From: Janthinobacterium sp. FW305-129
GTDB taxonomy: Bacteria > Pseudomonadota > Gammaproteobacteria > Burkholderiales > Burkholderiaceae_D
Assembly (NCBI RefSeq): GCF_020858115.1
Contig: NZ_JACYMM010000006.1
Span: 124,001 to 188,000 of the forward strand
DNA length: 64,000 nucleotides
Direction: 5' to 3'
Part shown: piece by piece, positions 36,789-49,245 of the stretch
Layout of the letters: each line of letters begins with the position of its first letter
Position numbering within the stretch: position 1 is the stretch's first letter
Notes under the pieces: model-generated
The model's input: only the letters and a program-made list of their open reading frames with translations
Told to the model about the DNA's origin: nothing
Databases searched by the model: none
Program-made: the position numbers and the translations under genes

Positions 36789-37429
36789 AGCAGTTTGACC
36801 GGGCCGCATTGGCCCAGATTTTGAATGAAGGCATCGCCGCGCTGGGGCTCGACCTGAGCGCGGATCAGACGGAAAAACTGCTCGATTACCTGGCCTTGCT
36901 GGCCAAATGGAACAGCGTGTACAACCTGACGTCGGTGCGCGATCCGATACAGATGCTGACTCTGCACGTGCTCGATTCGCTGGCTGCCGTGCCGGCATTT
37001 GCGGAGGCGAAAAACGTGCTCGACGTGGGCGCCGGCGGCGGCTTGCCGGGCATGGTATTGGCCATCGCGCGGCCCGATGTGAAGGTGTCGATGATCGACA
37101 CCGTGCATAAAAAGACGGCATTCCTGACGCAAGTGAAGGCGGAACTCGGTTTGAGCAACGTCACCGTGTACACGAAACGCGTGGAACAGCTGGAAGTGCA
37201 GCAGAAGTTCGACGTGATCACCTCGCGCGCCTTTGCCGACCTGTCCGACTTCGTCAACTGGTCGAACCACGTGCTGGCCGAGGGCGGGCAATTCATCGCC
37301 TTGAAAGGGGTAGCACCGCCAGACGAGAGAGAGCGACTGCCGGCAGACTGGAAAGTGACGGAATTACGAGCGATCCAGGTGCCAGGGCTAAATGCAGAGC
37401 GGCATCTGGTCTTTATAGCAAGAATTTAA
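36785..37429 (+). CDS. rsmG: 16S rRNA (guanine527-N7)-methyltransferase
   Basis: SAM-dependent methylation of G527 in 16S rRNA. The 214 residues include the helical N-terminus with [18 protein letters not shown], the SAM motif [17 protein letters not shown] and [14 protein letters not shown]. Its start overlaps the mnmG stop, so it is translationally coupled. Loss of this methylation causes low-level streptomycin resistance in several bacteria. Confidence 0.97.
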   Translation: MKQFDRAALAQILNEGIAALGLDLSADQTEKLLDYLALLAKWNSVYNLTSVRDPIQMLTLHVLDSLAAVPAFAEAKNVLDVGAGGGLPGMVLAIARPDVKVSMIDTVHKKTAFLTQVKAELGLSNVTVYTKRVEQLEVQQKFDVITSRAFADLSDFVNWSNHVLAEGGQFIALKGVAPPDERERLPADWKVTELRAIQVPGLNAERHLVFIARI

Positions 37430-37445
37430 AAGCCGAAAAATTAAA

Positions 37446-37527
37446 CGGTATAAATCATATAAATAGTTTATACGGTATAAATGATATAAACGATTTATAT
37501 CGTATAAATGGAATAAACAGTATAAAC
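37446..37527 (+). repeat. Three 27-bp AT-rich direct repeats upstream of parA
   Basis: Units beginning at 37446 and 37473 (CGGTATAAATnATATAAA core) and a shorter one at 37501 stand 27-28 bp apart in the 160-bp gap before parA. Each contains GTATAAA, and inverted segments (TTTATA and TATAAA) alternate. They could bind an autoregulator such as ParA or ParB, or be AT-rich promoter or unwinding DNA. Confidence 0.6.
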
Positions 37528-37588
37528 CGTTTCGGCGAGATGCCGGGGCGCACGATGAAGTTTGCATCTCTTTACAACTAGAAGATAC

Positions 37589-38359
37589 ATGGCCAAAATT
37601 TTTTGTGTAGCAAATCAAAAGGGTGGTGTTGGTAAAACCACAACAAGCGTCAACCTCTCCGCCGGTCTGGCCAAGTTGAACCAGCGCGTGCTGCTGGTCG
37701 ACCTCGACCCGCAGGGCAATGCGACCATGGGCGCCGGCATCAACAAGGCCGGCCTGAAGGCGTCCACCTATGAAGTCATGCTGGGCGAGTCAGATGTCAA
37801 GACGGCACGCCAGCGTTCGGAAGCGGGGCGCTTCGATGTGCTGCCCTCGAACCGCGAGCTGGCCGGCGCCGAAGTGGAGATGGTCGAACTCGACAACCGC
37901 GAACGCCGGCTGAAGGATGCGCTGGCCGAAGTCGACGGCGAATACGATTTCATCCTGGTGGATTGCCCGCCGGCATTGTCGATGCTGACCCTGAACGGCC
38001 TGTGCGCCGCGCATGGCGTGATCATCCCGATGCAGTGCGAGTACTACGCGCTGGAAGGCTTGTCCGACCTGGTCAACACCATCAAGAAGGTGCATGCGAA
38101 CCTGAACCCGGATTTGAAGATCATCGGCTTGCTGCGCGTGATGTTCGATCCGCGCATGACATTATCGCAACAAGTGTCGGCGCAGCTGGAACAGCACTTC
38201 GGCGACAAGGTCTTCAATACCATCATCCCGCGCAACGTGCGCCTGGCCGAAGCGCCGTCGTACGGCTTGCCCGGCGTGACCTTCGACCCCAGCTCGAAAG
38301 GTGCCCAGGCGTATATCGCCTTCGGCGCCGAAATGGTCGAGCGCATCAAACATATGTAA
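37589..38359 (+). CDS. parA: Chromosome-partitioning ATPase ParA
   Basis: Walker-type ATPase of 256 aa that moves ParB-parS complexes and so segregates origins. It starts MAKIFCVANQKGGVGKTTTSVNLSAGLA, the deviant Walker A, with LLVDLDPQGNATMGAG and FILVDCPPALSMLTLNGL. It lacks the N-terminal DNA-binding domain of plasmid ParA/SopA types, as chromosomal ParA/Soj does. The start is ATG 37589, preceded by AGAAG; a frame to 37562 is less likely. Confidence 0.97.
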   Translation: MAKIFCVANQKGGVGKTTTSVNLSAGLAKLNQRVLLVDLDPQGNATMGAGINKAGLKASTYEVMLGESDVKTARQRSEAGRFDVLPSNRELAGAEVEMVELDNRERRLKDALAEVDGEYDFILVDCPPALSMLTLNGLCAAHGVIIPMQCEYYALEGLSDLVNTIKKVHANLNPDLKIIGLLRVMFDPRMTLSQQVSAQLEQHFGDKVFNTIIPRNVRLAEAPSYGLPGVTFDPSSKGAQAYIAFGAEMVERIKHM

Positions 38360-38423
38360 ACAAGGGGCGGGCGCCTGCACAATTTGATGTAAGCGCTTAC
38401 TCTGAAAACACGATTAGGACAGC

Positions 38424-39308
38424 ATGGCTACGAAAAAACTAAAAGGACTGGGTCGCGGACTCGACGCCCTGTTGGGCGGCGGCGGCGACTTCGCCAGTCC
38501 GGACACGACTCAACCGTCGAACTTGCCCGTATCACAAATGCAAGCCGGCAAGTACCAGCCGCGCACGCGCATGGACGAGGGCGCACTCAATGAACTGGCC
38601 GCCTCAATCAAGGCGCAGGGCTTGATGCAGCCGATCCTGGTGCGCCCAATCGGGCAAGACACCCTGAGCGGACTTATTAAATATGAAATTATCGCCGGTG
38701 AACGCCGCTTCCGCGCCTCGCAGCTGGCCGGTTTGACGGAAGTGCCGGTGCTGGTGCGCGACGTGGACGACCTGGCTGCGGCCGCCATGGCGCTGATCGA
38801 GAACATCCAGCGCGAAGACCTGAACCCGCTGGAAGAGGCGCAAGGCATCCACCGCCTGATCGCCGACTTCAGTTTTACGCATGAGCAAGCGGCCACTGCG
38901 CTGGGACGCTCGCGCAGTGCCGTGTCGAACCTGTTGCGTTTGATGAACCTGGCCAGTCCCGTGCAAACCATGCTGATGGCCGGCGATATCGACATGGGCC
39001 ATGCGCGCGCGCTGCTGGCCGTCGATGCCGCCAGCCAGATTACCCTGGCGAACCAGGTCGTGGCCAAGCGCCTGTCCGTGCGCGAAACGGAAAAGCTCGT
39101 CACCCGCACGGTCGAGGAAGCGGCCAACCCGGTCGAGCCGCGGCAAAAGGAAAAGTCCGGCGACATCGCGCGCCTGGAAGAAGAGCTGTCCGATGCGCTG
39201 GCCACGCCCGTGGTGTTCAAGATGGGCAATAAAGGCCGTGGCCAATTGGTCATCGATTTTGCCGATCTTGACGTGCTCGATGGTTTGTTGACCCGCTTGC
39301 GTGGTTAA
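38424..39308 (+). CDS. parB: Chromosome-partitioning protein ParB
   Basis: CTP-dependent clamp that loads at parS, 294 aa. The order is the N-terminal KGLGRGLDALLG, the CTP-binding GERRFRAS, ALIENIQREDLNPLEEAQG, the helix-turn-helix HEQAATALGRSRSAVSNLLRL that reads parS, and a C-terminal dimerisation domain. It is cotranscribed with parA (64-bp gap). Four parS-like sites in this window lie between 4 and 10 kb upstream. Confidence 0.97.
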   Translation: MATKKLKGLGRGLDALLGGGGDFASPDTTQPSNLPVSQMQAGKYQPRTRMDEGALNELAASIKAQGLMQPILVRPIGQDTLSGLIKYEIIAGERRFRASQLAGLTEVPVLVRDVDDLAAAAMALIENIQREDLNPLEEAQGIHRLIADFSFTHEQAATALGRSRSAVSNLLRLMNLASPVQTMLMAGDIDMGHARALLAVDAASQITLANQVVAKRLSVRETEKLVTRTVEEAANPVEPRQKEKSGDIARLEEELSDALATPVVFKMGNKGRGQLVIDFADLDVLDGLLTRLRG

Positions 39309-39505
39309 ATAGCAAGCTGCAAAGACAGGGGGAACGCGGGGTGGACAATCCTGCCATGCTTTCCAGATGCACCACGTGATTCCTTGATAACACGGCTGGA
39401 AGCGGCCAGACAAGCGACTTTGCCATATAGTGGTGCAAAAGGCGGCGAATAGTCGGTAAAGCGTCAGTTTCACGCAGCAATTGCCCTGCTGCGGTGCAGC
39501 AACGT

Positions 39506-39535
39506 TTGACTCTATAGAACAAAGCCAACTATAAT
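39506..39535 (+). promoter_or_regulatory. Promoter of the ATP synthase operon
   Basis: TTGACT at 39506-39511 and perfect TATAAT at 39530-39535 with 18 bp between, 42 bp before the atpI start. Apart from this I see nothing clear in the 269-bp parB-atpI gap. Confidence 0.75.
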
Positions 39536-39577
39536 CCCGTGTCTTTGCGTGTGTAGATTTTTCTGGGAACCTGGCAA

Positions 39578-39946
39578 TTGAGTGATTCACAACAAAATAT
39601 TGCCAAGCCAGTCTACAAAGTAGTTGCATTGCAGCTAGCAATCGCTATCAGCTTTGCCACAGTCACCCTGTTTTTCGGTGGTAGTGTCAGAGGCTGGTCC
39701 GCCGCATACGGCGGTGCTATCGCAGTCATCGGTAGCCTGGTGTATGCCATGCTGGTCGTTCGCGGTTCTAGCGACGCCAACAAGGCATTCCGGGCGCATT
39801 TGCGCGCAGAAGTGATGAAAATATTTATCACAGCGGTGCTGTTTATATTGGCACTGGTGTTGTTTCAGTCGGCCGCCTGGTTATGGCTGATCTTGGGTTT
39901 CGCGGTGGCAACCTTAGCATACTGGTTTTCATTGCTCGCTGTTTAA
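39578..39946 (+). CDS. atpI: ATP synthase assembly subunit I
   Basis: Small membrane protein of 122 aa with four hydrophobic helices at the head of the atp operon, thought to help assemble the c-ring. Sequence features: AYGGAIAVIGSLVYAMLVVR and the conserved AFRAHLRAEVMKI loop. The start is TTG at 39578 with GGGAA upstream; no ATG precedes the conserved region. The weak start is consistent with low need for this subunit. Confidence 0.88.
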   Translation: MSDSQQNIAKPVYKVVALQLAIAISFATVTLFFGGSVRGWSAAYGGAIAVIGSLVYAMLVVRGSSDANKAFRAHLRAEVMKIFITAVLFILALVLFQSAAWLWLILGFAVATLAYWFSLLAV

Positions 39947-39976
39947 TCATTGGTTTTGGGGCCTGTTGAGCTCTGA

Positions 39977-40807
<831 letters not shown>

Positions 40808-40857
40808 TCATTAACTTTATATTTTGTTTTTTTAGTATCTTTCGTTTTTAAATTTAG

Positions 40858-41145
<288 letters not shown>

Positions 41146-41188
41146 TTCGCTCCAACCCTAGGAGAAACTTTTAGTTAGGAGCAAAGGT

Positions 41189-41659
41189 ATGGACATCAAT
41201 ATGTCGCTCATCGGCCAGATGATCACCTTCGCGGTGTTGGTCTGGTTCTCGATGAAGTTCGTATTTCCAGCGCTGAACAACGCGCTGGATGAGCGTGCCA
41301 AACGAATCGCGGATGGATTGGCTGCGGCCGATCAAGGTCAGGCTTCGATGGCTGTCGCTGAAAAGCGTGCGCAAGAGGCATTGAACAGTGCACGTGAAGA
41401 AGCGTCGCAACGTGTTGCGGACGCTGAAAAGCGCGCGCAGCTGGTTGCTGAAGAGATCAAGCAAAATGCACAAGCTGAAGCTGCGCGTATCATTGCGCAA
41501 GCCCAGTCGGACGCCGAACAGCAACTGTCGAAAGCACGCGAACAATTGCGCGCTCAGGTGGCTGACCTGGCTGTCAAGGGTGCCGAGCAGATCCTGAAGC
41601 GTGAAGTCAACCCAACGGCTCACGCCGAAATGTTGCAGCGTCTTGCTGTCGAGCTGTAA
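41189..41659 (+). CDS. atpF: F0 ATP synthase subunit b
   Basis: Peripheral stalk subunit of 156 aa: one N-terminal membrane helix ([25 protein letters not shown]) and a long charged coiled coil rich in Ala, Glu and Arg. The length matches E. coli b (156 aa). atpH starts 2 bp after its stop. Confidence 0.96.
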   Translation: MDINMSLIGQMITFAVLVWFSMKFVFPALNNALDERAKRIADGLAAADQGQASMAVAEKRAQEALNSAREEASQRVADAEKRAQLVAEEIKQNAQAEAARIIAQAQSDAEQQLSKAREQLRAQVADLAVKGAEQILKREVNPTAHAEMLQRLAVEL

Positions 41660-41661
41660 TC

Positions 41662-42207
41662 ATGGCAGAACTCGCAACCGTCGCCCGTCCCTACGCGGAA
41701 GCTTTGTTCCGCGTAGCCCAAGCTGGTAAGGAGTCAAGCAACCTCGCGGCGTGGTCCGAACTGGTGTCCGAACTGGCACAGATCGGTAGCCACCCCGAGG
41801 TACAGGCGTACGCGCGCAATCCGAAAGTTTCGGAAAGCGACGTCGCCGCCACCATCCTGTCGTTGTTGAAATCGCCGCTCAATGAAGAAGTGAAAAACTT
41901 CGTCACCATGTTGATCGAAAATGGCCGCATCAGCCTGCTGCCGGAAATCGGCGCGCAATTCCATACGTTGAAAAACAGTGTGGAAGGTGCGGCTGACGCC
42001 GAGATCACGAGCGCTTTCGATCTGAGCGAAGGCCAAACGGCCGAGCTGGTCGCAACGCTGGAAAAGAAATTCAGTCGTAAGCTCAACCCTGCCGTCACAG
42101 TGGATCCATCGCTGCTCGGCGGCGTGCGCGTGGTTGTTGGCGACCAAGTGCTCGATACCTCGGTGCGCGCCAAGCTGCAGCAACTGCACGCTGCACTGGT
42201 GTCGTAA
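41662..42207 (+). CDS. atpH: F1 ATP synthase subunit delta
   Basis: Stalk connector of 181 aa. It begins [13 protein letters not shown], the family signature, with the C-terminal [28 protein letters not shown]. Nearly abuts atpF. Confidence 0.96.
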   Translation: MAELATVARPYAEALFRVAQAGKESSNLAAWSELVSELAQIGSHPEVQAYARNPKVSESDVAATILSLLKSPLNEEVKNFVTMLIENGRISLLPEIGAQFHTLKNSVEGAADAEITSAFDLSEGQTAELVATLEKKFSRKLNPAVTVDPSLLGGVRVVVGDQVLDTSVRAKLQQLHAALVS

Positions 42208-42285
42208 GACACGCGCTTCGGCAGGCCAGCTAAGACAGACCCTTACCCCTCGCGCAAGCTGAGAGAAACACTTTTAGGAGTTAGT

Positions 42286-43827
42286 ATGCAACTCAACCCA
42301 TCTGAAATCAGCGAGTTGATCAAGAGCCGGATCCAAGGTCTTGACGGCGGCGCTGAAGTGCGTAATCAAGGCACGGTTATTTCCGTCGCCGACGGTATCT
42401 GCCGCATCCACGGTTTGTCGGACGTGATGCAAGGCGAGATGCTGGAATTCCCAGGCAACACCTTTGGCCTGGCAATGAATCTGGAACGCGACTCCGTCGG
42501 TTCCGTGATTCTGGGTGCCTACGAGCACATCTCCGAAGGCGACACGGTGAAATGCACCGGCCGCATTCTGGAAGTGCCAGTCGGTCCTGAGCTGCTCGGC
42601 CGCGTTGTCAACGCGCTGGGCCAGCCGATCGACGGCAAAGGCGCCATCGACACGAAACTGACGGCCGCGATTGAAAAAATCGCGCCGGGCGTGATCGCCC
42701 GTGAATCCGTTTCGCAACCGATGCAAACCGGCCTGAAGTCGATCGATGCGATGGTTCCGGTTGGCCGCGGCCAGCGCGAACTGATCATCGGCGACCGTCA
42801 AACCGGCAAGTCGGCTGTGGCGATTGATGCGATCATCAATCAAAAAGGCCAGGGCATGAAATGTATCTACGTCGCGATTGGCCAAAAAGCCTCGTCGATC
42901 AAGAACATCGTGCGCTCGCTGGAACAGCACGGCGCGATGGAATACACCATCGTTGTCGCCGCTTCCGCTTCGGAATCGGCCGCCATGCAATACATCTCGC
43001 CGTACTCCGGTTGCGCCATGGGCGAATACTTCCGTGACCGCGGTGAAGATGCACTGATCGTCTACGATGATCTGTCCAAACAAGCTGTTGCATACCGTCA
43101 AATCTCGCTGCTGCTGCGCCGTCCACCAGGTCGCGAAGCGTACCCAGGCGACGTGTTCTACCTGCACAGCCGCCTGCTGGAACGCGCAGCACGCGTGAAT
43201 GCCGACTACGTCGAGAAGTTCACCGACGGCGCCGTCAAAGGCAAGACCGGTTCCCTGACGGCTCTGCCGATCATTGAAACGCAAGCTGGCGACGTATCCG
43301 CATTCGTTCCAACCAACGTGATTTCGATTACCGACGGTCAGATCTTCCTGGAAACCTCGCTGTTCAACGCCGGTATCCGTCCTGCGATTAACGCCGGTAT
43401 TTCCGTATCGCGCGTCGGTGGCGCTGCCCAGACCAAGGTCATCAAAAACCTGTCCGGCGGTATCCGTACCGACTTGGCGCAGTACCGTGAACTGGCCGCG
43501 TTTGCGCAGTTCGCTTCGGACCTGGATGAGTCGACCCGCAAGCAGCTGGACCGTGGTGCCCGCGTAACGGAATTGCTCAAGCAAGCCCAATACTCGCCAC
43601 TGTCGATCTCGCTGATGGCCGTATCGCTGTTCTCGGTGAACAAAGGCTTCATGGACGACGTGCCAGTCAAGCAAGTGCTGTCGTTCGAAGCTGGTGTCCA
43701 CGCTTACATGAAGACCAAGCAAGCTGCTCTGCTGGCCAAGATCGAAGAAACCAAGCAACTCGACAAAGACAGCGAAGCAACTCTGTCGGCGGCCATTGCT
43801 GATTTCAAGAAATCCGGCGCATATTAA
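42286..43827 (+). CDS. atpA: F1 ATP synthase subunit alpha
   Basis: Non-catalytic nucleotide-binding subunit of 513 aa. Walker A is [15 protein letters not shown], and the alpha signature is [23 protein letters not shown]. The N-terminal [14 protein letters not shown] binds delta. TAGGAG lies 7 bp before the start. Confidence 0.98.
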   Translation: MQLNPSEISELIKSRIQGLDGGAEVRNQGTVISVADGICRIHGLSDVMQGEMLEFPGNTFGLAMNLERDSVGSVILGAYEHISEGDTVKCTGRILEVPVGPELLGRVVNALGQPIDGKGAIDTKLTAAIEKIAPGVIARESVSQPMQTGLKSIDAMVPVGRGQRELIIGDRQTGKSAVAIDAIINQKGQGMKCIYVAIGQKASSIKNIVRSLEQHGAMEYTIVVAASASESAAMQYISPYSGCAMGEYFRDRGEDALIVYDDLSKQAVAYRQISLLLRRPPGREAYPGDVFYLHSRLLERAARVNADYVEKFTDGAVKGKTGSLTALPIIETQAGDVSAFVPTNVISITDGQIFLETSLFNAGIRPAINAGISVSRVGGAAQTKVIKNLSGGIRTDLAQYRELAAFAQFASDLDESTRKQLDRGARVTELLKQAQYSPLSISLMAVSLFSVNKGFMDDVPVKQVLSFEAGVHAYMKTKQAALLAKIEETKQLDKDSEATLSAAIADFKKSGAY

Positions 43828-43834
43828 GCGGCCA

Positions 43835-43864
43835 GGCGGCGCCCGCCTCGAGTGAGGCGCCGCC
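43835..43864 (+). other. Hairpin in the atpA-atpG gap
   Basis: An 8-bp GC-only stem (43835-43842 with 43857-43864) without a T run. It probably acts as an mRNA stabiliser or processing signal rather than a terminator. Confidence 0.55.
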
Positions 43865-43889
43865 CTACGCGCAGAAGGAGTAAGGACTC

Positions 43890-46195
<2,306 letters not shown>

Positions 46196-46210
46196 GTTAA
46201 GTCTGGGCCT

Positions 46211-46236
46211 AACCCCGCCCCTTAGAAGGCGGGGTT
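46211..46236 (+). other. Hairpin in the atpD-atpC gap
   Basis: A 9-bp perfect stem (46211-46219 with 46228-46236) followed by CTTC. It may act as a partial attenuator that lowers atpC expression, or protect upstream mRNA. Confidence 0.6.
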
Positions 46237-46257
46237 CTTCAACCCGATAGGACACAC

Positions 46258-46677
46258 ATGGCACACACAATTCACGTTGACGTGGTTTCCGCTGAAGAAC
46301 TGATTTTTTCAGGCGAAGCAGAATTCGTCGCGTTGCCGGGTGAACAGGGCGAGCTGGGTATCTACCCACGCCACACGCCTTTGATTACCCGCATCCGTCC
46401 GGGCGCGGTCCGCATCAAGGTAGTCGGCCAGGCTGAAGAAGAGTTCGTCTTCGTTGCCGGCGGCCTGCTGGAAGTGCAACCGGATACCGTGACCGTCCTG
46501 GCCGATACCGCAATCCGCGGTCACGACCTCGACGAAGCGAAAGCGCTGGAAGCGAAGAAGTTGGCGGAAGAAAATATCCACAACAAGGATTCGGGCATCG
46601 ACTACGCGCAAGCGCAAGCCGAGCTGGCCAGCGCGATTGCGCAGCTGGCAGCGATCCAGAAGCTGCGCAAGCATTAA
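46258..46677 (+). CDS. atpC: F1 ATP synthase subunit epsilon
   Basis: Regulatory rotor subunit of 139 aa: N-terminal beta-sandwich ([43 protein letters not shown]) and C-terminal helical hairpin ([16 protein letters not shown]...). Last gene of the operon, followed by a terminator. Confidence 0.97.
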   Translation: MAHTIHVDVVSAEELIFSGEAEFVALPGEQGELGIYPRHTPLITRIRPGAVRIKVVGQAEEEFVFVAGGLLEVQPDTVTVLADTAIRGHDLDEAKALEAKKLAEENIHNKDSGIDYAQAQAELASAIAQLAAIQKLRKH

Positions 46678-46703
46678 TTTGCGCGCATGCAGTAATACAA
46701 AAA

Positions 46704-46729
46704 GGCAGCCTGCGGGCTGCCTTTTTTTT
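46704..46729 (+). terminator. Terminator of the atp operon
   Basis: A 7-bp GC stem (46704-46710 with 46715-46721, TGCG loop) followed by eight T and preceded by an A run. Confidence 0.93.
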
Positions 46730-46752
46730 CAGCAAACGGATTTCAGTAAAAA

Positions 46753-47817
46753 CTAGCGGCGCTTGTTCTTTCCCCTTTCCAGCCCCGCCTTCAAGATCGT
46801 CTTCCACTTGGCGCGCGCGGCGATGCGCTCGAGCGGCGTCTCCTCGCTGCGGTGGGCGTCGCGCAGCAGCTTGTGATAATTGCGCAGGCGGTCGCCGTCG
46901 ACGGCGCCGCGCACGGCGCAACCGGGCTCGCTGGCATGCTGGCAATCGCGGAACTGGCACGTCGCTGCCAGCGCCGCGATGTCGTCAAACGTGGCGGCCA
47001 GGATCTGCGCATCGGCATCGGCGCGCCAGCTGCGCAAGCCCGGCGTGTCGATGATGCAGGCGCCGCCGGCGCACAGGTGCAGCGAACGGGCCGTCGTCGT
47101 ATGCCGGCCGCGGCCGTCGCCATGGCGCACGCCATTGGTCGCTTGATCCGCCGCGCACAAGGTATTGGTCAGGCTGGACTTGCCCGCGCCCGATGAGCCG
47201 AGCAGCACCAGGGTCTGGCCGGCGCCCAGCCAGGGCTCCAGGATGGCCACGTCATACGCATGGCGCGTATCGATGGCAAACAACGGCACGTGGGGCGGCA
47301 GGCGCTGTTTCAGCAGCGCCAGCTTGCCCGCCACGTCGTCGGCCACGTCGGCCTTGCTCAGCACCACCACGGGCGTCACTTGCGCCGCCAGCACGATGGC
47401 GAGATAACGCTCCAGGCGGCGCGGATTGAAATCCCCATCGAGTCCCATCACCAGCAGGGCCGTGTCGACATTGCTGGCCAGTACCTGGCGCCGGCCGTCA
47501 TTGCCGCGCCGGGCGATCTGCGTGGCGGGGGATAAGTGGGCCGTTATCCACAGCGTGCCGTGAAGATCGGGTTCGGCGGCGATCCAGTCGCCGACCGTGA
47601 GGATGGTGTCCTGCGCCAGCAGCGCGTGCAGCAGCCGCGGCAGGACGTGCGCCGGGTGTTCCTGCTTGCCGTCGTGCACGCCGATGCTGTCGCGGTGCAC
47701 GGCGCTCACGCGTAGTAACTGCGCGGCGGGGGACGATACGTCGAGATGGGTGGCTGCGCTGGCGATGGCCTGCTGCAGCCCGATAAGGCGTAGTTGCGCA
47801 AAATCGAATGCGATCAT
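46753..47817 (-). CDS. rsgA: Ribosome small-subunit-dependent GTPase RsgA
   Basis: Circularly permuted GTPase that helps late 30S assembly, 354 aa. The order is an OB-fold, then G4 (VVLSKAD), G1 (LLGSSGAGKSSL), G2/G3 (HTTTARSLHL, DTPGLRSW) and a C-terminal zinc-binding region with Cys and His in CQFRDCQHASEPGC. The C-terminus is basic. The coding sequence contains a chance DnaA box at 47544. Upstream are three tandem hairpins and a small open frame with a good ribosome binding site, which may form a leader. Confidence 0.95.
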   Translation of the reverse strand: MIAFDFAQLRLIGLQQAIASAATHLDVSSPAAQLLRVSAVHRDSIGVHDGKQEHPAHVLPRLLHALLAQDTILTVGDWIAAEPDLHGTLWITAHLSPATQIARRGNDGRRQVLASNVDTALLVMGLDGDFNPRRLERYLAIVLAAQVTPVVVLSKADVADDVAGKLALLKQRLPPHVPLFAIDTRHAYDVAILEPWLGAGQTLVLLGSSGAGKSSLTNTLCAADQATNGVRHGDGRGRHTTTARSLHLCAGGACIIDTPGLRSWRADADAQILAATFDDIAALAATCQFRDCQHASEPGCAVRGAVDGDRLRNYHKLLRDAHRSEETPLERIAARAKWKTILKAGLERGKNKRR

Positions 47818-47840
47818 GGTAGCGTGATTCCAGATTCTGT

Positions 47841-47898
47841 CGTCCGCGTGCGGACGTGTAGCCTGCGCGTGCAGGCACCGCCAGTCGCGATGACTGGC
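47841..47898 (-). other. Three tandem hairpins in the rsgA leader
   Basis: Perfect stems at 47841-47847/47850-47856, 47861-47866/47871-47876 and 47880-47886/47892-47898 are separated by 4 and 3 nt. They end 24 bp before the rsgA start. No T run follows, so an attenuator is not obvious; a structured leader or small RNA is possible. Confidence 0.5.
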
Positions 47899-47978
47899 AC
47901 GAAAGAAGGGGGAAGTCGGCTACGCGATCACGCGTATGGGCATTGCGGGCTAAAAGGCTTAGCGGGGAAAAACAGTGA

Positions 47979-48017
47979 TCAGGCAGCCGACAGCACGGCA
48001 GTATCCGAATGGCGCAT
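47979..48017 (-). CDS. Possible 12-residue leader peptide
   Basis: ATG CGC CAT ... TGA encodes MRHSDTAVLSAA. AGGAG stands 8 nt before the ATG, an unusually good start signal in a region otherwise without genes. It lies between a lipoprotein gene and rsgA on the same strand, upstream of the three hairpins. The function is unknown; it could be a regulatory leader peptide, or chance. Confidence 0.35.
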   Translation of the reverse strand: MRHSDTAVLSAA

Positions 48018-48081
48018 GTTGTCTACTCCTGTTGTGTGATGGAAAACACCAGTGTGCCAGCGGCACGCGCCGGCGTCAACC

Positions 48082-48636
48082 TCAGCTGCACATGCCGTAA
48101 GCCTTGCGCTCGGGGAAATAGCGGTAGGTAAACGTGCGCACCGGGTAGCGCTTGCCGGCGATGAGCATGTCGGGCATGGACAGATCAAAACGCTGCGGCA
48201 ACTGGCGCGGCAGTTGCAGGCGCAAGCGCCACTGGGTTTCGGCGCTCGAACCCACGGCGGAAAACATGATGGGCAGCGTTTCGATGACGTCGACGATTTC
48301 CGCCTTGCGGTTCATGCCGCGCTGATAGATGGTCAGCACCTTCGCTTCGGCGAACGGTTCCTTGTGCGGTTCTTCCAGCAGGAAAGACAGGCGCGTAAAA
48401 CTGGCTTGCGTACCGATGGGCAAGGTAAAAATCAGCGCCAGCTCCGTGCCGCCTTCCTTCAAGGTGACGGGCGGCGTGGCGTAGATGCTGATACCGCGAG
48501 GCAGTTCGAAACGCGATCCCTCCGTCCACGTCTTGCACTCGGGCGTGGTGGCCTGGTACAGGCTGGGCGCCGTGTAGTCGTCACAGGCGGAAACCAGCAG
48601 CAGCAGGGGCAGGGCAAGGAGGGCGGAACGGCGCAT
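48082..48636 (-). CDS. Predicted lipoprotein, unknown function
   Basis: About 184 aa with a signal sequence MRRSALLALPLLLLVSAC (lipobox LVSAC, acylated Cys at residue 18). The remainder looks beta-rich (FELPRGISIYATPPVTLKEGGTELALIFTLPIGT). No family is recognised. The start at 48636 gives the lipobox; the frame extends upstream into speD sequence only as an overlap. It lies 64 bp from the speD stop on the same strand and may be the last gene of the polyamine-linked cluster. Confidence 0.7.
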   Translation of the reverse strand: MRRSALLALPLLLLVSACDDYTAPSLYQATTPECKTWTEGSRFELPRGISIYATPPVTLKEGGTELALIFTLPIGTQASFTRLSFLLEEPHKEPFAEAKVLTIYQRGMNRKAEIVDVIETLPIMFSAVGSSAETQWRLRLQLPRQLPQRFDLSMPDMLIAGKRYPVRTFTYRYFPERKAYGMCS

Positions 48637-48700
48637 GGGAGTCACGGTTGGGGGAATGAGCCGACAGTGTAAGCGATCCCCACGCGATCCACCAGCGACG

Positions 48701-49072
48701 CTAGGCTTGCCCAGGCGGCGCGCGCCGCACGGATTGCAGCTGGCAGTGCGCCGCCTGCAAGGCATCCTTGATGGCATCGAGCGCCAGTTGCGGCCGGGCC
48801 GCGCCGCACATGAAGATATCGACGGCGGCAAAGCTGCATTCCGGCCAGGTGTGGATGGAGATGTGCGATTCAGCCAGCAGCACCACGCCGGTGACGCCCT
48901 GGCCTGCGCCAAAGCTGTGGAAATGGCTGTGCAGCACCTGCGCGCCAGCCGTGATGGCAGTGTGGCGCAGCAGGCGCTCGAGCGCGGCGCCGTCGCGCAG
49001 GCGTGCCGGCGCGATGCCCGACAAATCGGCCAGCAAGTGGGTGCCCAGGGGCAGATGCGGTGTGGCTGCCAT
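48701..49072 (-). CDS. speD: S-adenosylmethionine decarboxylase proenzyme
   Basis: Pyruvoyl enzyme that supplies decarboxylated AdoMet, the aminopropyl donor for spermidine. The 123 residues match the short prokaryotic class. The self-cleavage site and active site are in LAESHISIHTWPE, where Ser becomes the pyruvoyl group, with a conserved Cys further on in DIFMCG. It is clustered with membrane proteins (SPFH, DUF350, DUF4178) and opposite an aminopropyltransferase, so it probably serves a specialised polyamine reaction rather than only bulk synthesis. Confidence 0.93.
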   Translation of the reverse strand: MAATPHLPLGTHLLADLSGIAPARLRDGAALERLLRHTAITAGAQVLHSHFHSFGAGQGVTGVVLLAESHISIHTWPECSFAAVDIFMCGAARPQLALDAIKDALQAAHCQLQSVRRAPPGQA

Positions 49073-49074
49073 GC

Positions 49075-49245
49075 TTATTTGTGGCTGCCGCCGCTGGAGC
49101 CGCCGCCATAGCTGCCGCCGCCGCTGCCCGTGCGCGAACTCCAGCTGCTGCCGCTGCTGCTGCCGGCCACCTTGAACATGCGCACCCAGTTGGCGGCCGT
49201 GACACTGAAGGTCACCATCAGGGCATAGATCACGTATTTACTCAT
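49075..49245 (-). CDS. Small membrane protein with Gly/Ser-rich tail
   Basis: 56 aa: one hydrophobic helix (YVIYALMVTFSVTAANWV) followed by a Gly/Ser tail (GSSSGSSWSSRTGSGGGSYGGG...). Its ATG overlaps the stop of the DUF4178 gene by 4 bp and its stop is 2 bp from speD, so it is embedded in the operon. I know no function; its position suggests a structural or processed component of the same system. Confidence 0.72.
   Translation of the reverse strand: MSKYVIYALMVTFSVTAANWVRMFKVAGSSSGSSWSSRTGSGGGSYGGGSSGGSHK

Noticed and set aside
47544..47552. Perfect TTATCCACA inside rsgA, and another at 53146-53154 in the aminopropyltransferase gene
   Set aside because: Single isolated 9-mers within coding sequence; about 0.5 are expected by chance in the window, so no function is claimed.
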